Source: Scybalenecus merdavium (lineage in GTDB: Bacteria; Bacillota; Clostridia; Oscillospirales; Acutalibacteraceae). From it: a stretch of DNA of 37,827 nucleotides. The notes under the pieces were generated by a model, which searched no databases, was not told where the DNA came from, and worked only from the letters and a program-made list of their open reading frames with translations. A program made the position numbers and the translations under genes. The DNA is taken from NCBI GenBank assembly GCA_018714405.1, contig DVNM01000041.1, positions 1-37,827 on the forward strand, in the 5' to 3' direction. Shown here one piece after another: positions 33,870 to 37,827 of the stretch (position 1 is its first letter; each line of letters opens with the position of its first letter).

Positions 33870-35984
33870 ATGGAAATTTATATATCAGGAAGTCCGCGCC
33901 GGGTAACGGCCGGAGATTTTCATTACGGAAATATTGAAAGCCGGTATGGCGTCAATACGCAGTATTTTACACGCGATGGTGAGCCGTATATGGTCATTGC
34001 CGGGGAAATGCATTTTTCGCGCACACCGCGTGCACGCTGGCGCGAAACGATCTTAAAGATGCGTGACTGCGGCATTAATACGGTCGCCACTTACGTTTTT
34101 TGGAATTACCACGAAGAAAACAAAGGCGTTTTCGATTTCTCGGGGAATAAAGATATTGCCGCATTTTTGCGCATATGCCGTGAAGTGGATATGCTGTGCC
34201 TTTTGCGGATCGGGCCGTGGTGTCACGGCGAGGTCATCCGCGGCGGGTTTCCGAAGCGCATACAAAAAATGCTGAAAAAGCGCTGTGATGACCCCAAGTA
34301 CTTAAGCGAAGTCCGTGAATACTGGAGCGGCCTTTACAAAGAGATTGCGCCTTTTATGGACGGCAAGACTGTAATTGGCATTCAGCTTGAAAACGAGTAT
34401 ACCGGCAGCACAGAGCACATCCGTACGCTGCGCAAAATTGCAGAGGAGATCGGCTTTAAAACACCGTTTTTCACCATGACCGCATGGCCAAGCGGCTATC
34501 CCGACCGCGACTTCTTGCCGATGATGGGCGGCTATCCGGACGGCCCATGGAACATGGGTAAAAAGGCATTAAAGCCCAATAACCGCTTTGCCATTACCCC
34601 CGCTAAAACAGAAAATGAGATCGGCGCTGACCTGCATAAAAATAACCAGACCAGCCACCATGTATACGACGATGTGCCGTACGCAGCGTGCGAGACCGGA
34701 CCCGGCAATCAGGTCACCCAGCACCGCCGGCCGTATATTTCCGAAAAAGACGGTTACGGCGTTGGCTTTGCCAAGTTTGCCTCCGGCATGAACTGGCTTG
34801 GCTACTATATGTTTTGCGGCGGCCAGAATCCTCACGACCGGCTGATGCAGGAAAACCGTTTGACGGGTTATCCAAACAACTACCCGATCGTGGATTATGA
34901 CTTTCAAGCACCGATCAGCCGCTATGGTGTCTGCCGTGCGCATGGCGACCGGCTGCGGCTGCTGCATCTGTTTATTCAGACGTTTGATCCGCATGTGTGT
35001 ACCAAGCAGGCTTATTTTCCGAAATGGCCTTCCGCAGACCCGTACGACACATCATTCCTGAAATGCAGTGTTCGTGCAGATGAAAACGCCAGCGGCTATT
35101 TCTTTGCCGGTGCGTATGAAAAAGGATTGACCTATCCGTCCTTTGAACAGGTAAACGTGCATTTGGACATAAACGGGCATACATTGGACCTGCCCGAGAT
35201 CCGTGTGCAGTCGGGCGCCATGTTTTTCTATCCGTTTAATATGCAGCTTGGCGATGTGCTGTTTGATTACATTTTGGCACAGCCGATCGCCAAACAAATG
35301 CGTGAAAAGGAAACCGTTTGCTGGTTCACTGCGTGCGAAGGGGTAAAACCCGGTTTTCAGGCGAACGGCAAACGCGTCGATCTGGATTTCAGCGAAAGCG
35401 GAACAAAAATCGGCAATGTCCGGCTCATCGTTATTCCTTATGAAAAGGCGAAAACATTTCACTTTATAAACGGCAAGCCGTATTTCCTGCATGGTACTGT
35501 GTATACAGACGGTGAACGGATATTGGAAGAATGCTTGTCGGAAGAAGATTACAAGGCACAATTTACGCTGCAAAAGTGTGAAAAGATGGAACTGCCGTAT
35601 AACTATTTTCTGTATTCTACCGGCCGGCGCGGCTATTATAAGCTGCATGTGCCAAGCGAACTGGTGAACGCCAGTCATGACATCCGGCTCGAATTTGCAT
35701 TTGACGGTCTGAATCTGCAGGTCTTCAGCGGCCGCACCCTGATCAACGATTATTTTAACATTGACCGGAAATTTGTTATGCATCTGCGCGATTATAAAAA
35801 ATATCTGCAGGCAGACCCGGTACTGGTGATCCGAACAGCGCCGAAAACCAAATTCGGCATCTCCAATGTGTATAACGAAGTGGCAGTTCCGCTTTACAGC
35901 AATCATTTGGCGCTGACCAGTGCGCGGCCGGTCCTTGTAAAGCAGGTCGATCCTGCTTCCTGCGAAGCATCAGAAAATTTTTAG
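33870..35984 (+). CDS. GH35 beta-galactosidase
   Basis: 704 residues, ATG after GGGGGTG, 19 bases from the lipoprotein gene. Barrel motifs: GEMHFSRTPRARWRE (45-59), GINTVATYVFWNYHE (68-82), RIGPWCHGE (113-121). The acid/base is Glu176 in LENEYTG and the nucleophile candidate Glu275 in AACETGPGN. The C-terminal 400 residues hold beta-sandwich domains. No signal peptide, so it is cytoplasmic. GH35 enzymes remove terminal beta-1,3/1,4/1,6-galactose and are common on host-glycan and hemicellulose side chains. A second beta-galactosidase family in one cluster suggests more than one Gal linkage in the substrate. Confidence 0.9.
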   Translation: MEIYISGSPRRVTAGDFHYGNIESRYGVNTQYFTRDGEPYMVIAGEMHFSRTPRARWRETILKMRDCGINTVATYVFWNYHEENKGVFDFSGNKDIAAFLRICREVDMLCLLRIGPWCHGEVIRGGFPKRIQKMLKKRCDDPKYLSEVREYWSGLYKEIAPFMDGKTVIGIQLENEYTGSTEHIRTLRKIAEEIGFKTPFFTMTAWPSGYPDRDFLPMMGGYPDGPWNMGKKALKPNNRFAITPAKTENEIGADLHKNNQTSHHVYDDVPYAACETGPGNQVTQHRRPYISEKDGYGVGFAKFASGMNWLGYYMFCGGQNPHDRLMQENRLTGYPNNYPIVDYDFQAPISRYGVCRAHGDRLRLLHLFIQTFDPHVCTKQAYFPKWPSADPYDTSFLKCSVRADENASGYFFAGAYEKGLTYPSFEQVNVHLDINGHTLDLPEIRVQSGAMFFYPFNMQLGDVLFDYILAQPIAKQMREKETVCWFTACEGVKPGFQANGKRVDLDFSESGTKIGNVRLIVIPYEKAKTFHFINGKPYFLHGTVYTDGERILEECLSEEDYKAQFTLQKCEKMELPYNYFLYSTGRRGYYKLHVPSELVNASHDIRLEFAFDGLNLQVFSGRTLINDYFNIDRKFVMHLRDYKKYLQADPVLVIRTAPKTKFGISNVYNEVAVPLYSNHLALTSARPVLVKQVDPASCEASENF

Positions 35985-35993
35985 GAGAAAATT

Positions 35994-37646
35994 ATGAAAA
36001 AGCAAAACCTGAAATCGTTTCGTTTTGCGCTGCACGTCAACCCGGCGGAAGCAGTGTGCCATGGTGTGCAGGGCGAATGCGTAACCATACCGCACACATG
36101 GAATGTGCAGCCGGGGATGGAGGACTACGCCGGCACAGCCTGGTACGGTACGGAATTTGAGGTGGAAACGCGCACCGACAAAACGGTGCTTTTCTTTCAC
36201 GGCGCGTACCGCGACTGTACGGTGTATGTAAACGGCAGCGTTGCCTGCATACACAGCGGCAGCGGTTATACGCCGTTTGAAGCGGACGTTTCCCATTTGG
36301 TCGTCGCTGGGAAAAACCTGTTAACGGTGTCCTGCAGCAACGCATACTCCGACAAGGCACTTCCGCACCGGAAAGACTTTGACTGGGCAAATGACGGCGG
36401 CCTGATCCGCCCTGTGGAGCTGCTGCAATACGATGCCGGTGAAGCAGAACATATCTGCATAGAAAGCATTGTGACGGAATTTTTGCCCGGCGGGCTGGCA
36501 GACGCATGGGTAAACTGCAAGTTTGATTTTTCTGTGTCAGCACCGGCGCAGTATGACGTTCGCGTGCGTGAATATAAAAGCAAAAAAGTCGTCTTTGAAC
36601 GATCCGGCTGCAGCGGCAGAGAAATCGTTTTCCCTTTGTGCGGCGTCACACTTTGGAACACAGAAGACCCGTTTTTGTATGAACTGGAGCTGCGCACACC
36701 GGCTTCTGTGCAGACACGCCGTTTCGGCGTGCGAAAGCTGGAGGCACGCGGCAAAAAAATTTATCTGAACAACAAACCGATCCGCCTGCTTGCAGTGGAG
36801 TGGATGCCGGGCAGCAATCCGGCGTTCGGCATGGCAGAACCCGAATCCGAACTGGCAAAAAACCTTGCCATGCTGAAAGATTTAAAATGCAATTTCACGC
36901 GTTTTCACTGGCAGCAGGACGATTTTGTGTATGACTGGTGCGACGAACATGGTCTTATGGTGCAGGAGGAGATCCCTTACTGGGGTTCTCCGAAAGCCGC
37001 CGGCCGCGTGCAGTTCGATGTAGCCGAGCGGCAGGCAGACGAGATGCTGCGTTACCATTTTAACCACCCGTCCATTGTTTGCTGGGGCGTCGGCAACGAG
37101 CTTGGCGGCTGGGAAAAAGAAACATGCCTTTATGTGCGGCACATGGTATCGTACTTTAAGCTTCGGGATTCCATGCGTCTGGTGAATTATGTGTCGAACA
37201 CCGTCGGCTGGAAATCACCACATTTTCTGCATCCGGGTCGTGAAGCAACGACTTACGGCGATATTTGCATGTGGAACGAGTACCTGGGCACATGGTATTC
37301 TGTGCCCAAGCGGGGGTATGACAAGGTGTTTCGCCGCGTTCTGAAGTACTGCGGCGACAAGCCGGTCGTCATTACGGAATTCGGCCTTTGCGAGCCGGCG
37401 CACAAAGGCGGCGACACAAGGCGCATTGAAATCTATAGGGAAAAACTAGCGTATTACCAAAAGTATGACCTGGCAGGCTGGGTGTATTTTTGTCTAAACG
37501 ATTACCGCACGCATATAGGCGAAACAGGCGAGGGCAGATTCAAACAGCGAATCCATGGTTCGGTAGATCTGTGCGGTGCCAAAAAACCGTCTTACGCTTT
37601 TATACAGGCGCAAAACCTGGCGGCGCAAAATGATGATAAAGGTTGA
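35994..37646 (+). CDS. Compact GH2 glycosidase
   Basis: 550 residues, ATG behind AGGAG, 9 bases from the GH35 stop. Short GH2 layout: jelly-roll (about 25-145), one Ig-like domain (to about 245), TIM barrel. The acid/base is Glu369 in GVGNELGG and the nucleophile Glu462 in VITEFGLC. WVYFCLNDYRTH near the C-terminus matches the end of beta-glucuronidase-type GH2 barrels. No export signal. It is the third GH2 enzyme of the island and differs from the other two in size. Beta-galactosidase or beta-glucuronidase activity are both possible. Last gene of the plus-strand operon. Confidence 0.9.
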   Translation: MKKQNLKSFRFALHVNPAEAVCHGVQGECVTIPHTWNVQPGMEDYAGTAWYGTEFEVETRTDKTVLFFHGAYRDCTVYVNGSVACIHSGSGYTPFEADVSHLVVAGKNLLTVSCSNAYSDKALPHRKDFDWANDGGLIRPVELLQYDAGEAEHICIESIVTEFLPGGLADAWVNCKFDFSVSAPAQYDVRVREYKSKKVVFERSGCSGREIVFPLCGVTLWNTEDPFLYELELRTPASVQTRRFGVRKLEARGKKIYLNNKPIRLLAVEWMPGSNPAFGMAEPESELAKNLAMLKDLKCNFTRFHWQQDDFVYDWCDEHGLMVQEEIPYWGSPKAAGRVQFDVAERQADEMLRYHFNHPSIVCWGVGNELGGWEKETCLYVRHMVSYFKLRDSMRLVNYVSNTVGWKSPHFLHPGREATTYGDICMWNEYLGTWYSVPKRGYDKVFRRVLKYCGDKPVVITEFGLCEPAHKGGDTRRIEIYREKLAYYQKYDLAGWVYFCLNDYRTHIGETGEGRFKQRIHGSVDLCGAKKPSYAFIQAQNLAAQNDDKG

Positions 37647-37654
37647 TAAAGATT

Positions 37655-37686
37655 GAAAAAAGGATCTGCAGTAGTGCAGATCCTTT
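37655..37686. terminator. Terminator between converging units
   Basis: Stem AAAGGATCTGCA/TGCAGATCCTTT (37659-37670 and 37675-37686) with loop GTAG. The longer T-run is on the minus strand (six), the plus strand has three. It can end the GH2 operon but is better suited to a minus-strand gene arriving from the right. Confidence 0.7.
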
Positions 37687-37688
37687 CA

Positions 37689-37736
37689 GCGTGTCAAAAA
37701 AGGTGTAATGGCAACAAATTATACAATCTGACACGC
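37689..37736. repeat. Structured inverted repeat
   Basis: GCGTGTCA (37689-37696) pairs with TGACACGC (37729-37736). Inside, GTGTAAT pairs with ATTATAC with one G-U, giving an extended two-step hairpin. It could be a dispersed intergenic element or a second transcript end. Confidence 0.45.
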
Positions 37737-37826
37737 CGAAAGACTGCCAAAAAGGCGAGCTGGATTTTGTATTTTGCGAGGGGAGCCGTCGTCTAAATGC
37801 ACGCCGATACGTTTGCAACCGCCTTT
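37719..37826 (-). CDS. Possible C-terminal end of a minus-strand gene (partial)
   Basis: An open frame of 35 codons runs in from the right edge and ends at TAA (37721-37719). The tail reads KGGCKRIGVHLDDGSPRK and continues to LSACQIV. Codon choice resembles the neighbouring genes, and the terminator at 37655-37686 points the right way. It also overlaps the inverted repeat, so it may be translated-looking intergenic repeat instead. No family recognised. Confidence 0.3.
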   Translation of the reverse strand, partial: KGGCKRIGVHLDDGSPRKIQNPARLFGSLSACQIV

Positions 37827-37827
37827 T

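Overview
The window looks like chromosome from a Gram-positive, gut-type clostridium, probably Oscillospirales/Ruminococcaceae-like. That placement is an inference. It rests on strong AGGAGG ribosome sites, several TTG/GTG starts, a cysteine T-box leader, LacI-type control, a zinc-ribbon L28, the gene order recA-recX-rimO-pgsA, and many sugar-cleaving enzymes. I saw no tRNA or rRNA gene, CRISPR array or intact insertion sequence.

Layout. (1) 1-6992: hairpins, a consensus promoter, then one giant secreted protein of 2120 residues. It has an arabinanase-like GH43 head whose catalytic positions look degenerate, followed by FIVAR-like helical segments and beta-rich domains. A 44-residue peptide gene of unknown function sits 13 bases downstream, before a strong terminator. 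(2) 7004-14497: a LacI-type repressor diverges from a six-gene operon encoding a GH4 NAD-dependent glycosidase, a PfkB sugar kinase, an anchored alpha/beta hydrolase, a GPH-type sugar symporter, a zinc-ribbon mini-protein and a secreted metallophosphoesterase. A perfect 14-bp operator fills the promoter spacer. (3) 14508-20890: housekeeping block with rpmB (minus strand), recA-recX-rimO-pgsA, then a T-box (specifier TGC, Cys) controlling cysE-cysS. (4) 21011-23371: an APH-fold kinase and a FAD oxidoreductase with a C-terminal Rieske domain. (5) 23370-37646: a glycan-degradation island. The minus strand carries a GH101-like enzyme, a 1003-residue GH2, a separately promoted 581-residue GH2, and an AT-rich SAP/DUF6434-like gene. 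The plus strand carries a GH95-like enzyme, an exported phosphodiesterase-type lipoprotein, a GH35 and a third GH2. (6) 37647-37827: a hairpin, a structured inverted repeat and possibly the end of a minus-strand gene.

How it fits together. The GH4 operon reads as uptake of an intact oligosaccharide by the symporter, possible ATP-dependent phosphorylation by the PfkB kinase, then intracellular cleavage. The glycan island reads as cytoplasmic trimming of a fucosylated, galactose-rich and possibly GalNAc-containing oligosaccharide by exo-enzymes, because only the lipoprotein has an export signal. The matching transporter must lie elsewhere. The least explained items are the giant protein plus its mini-protein, the GH101-like protein, and the altered residues in the GH95-like enzyme.
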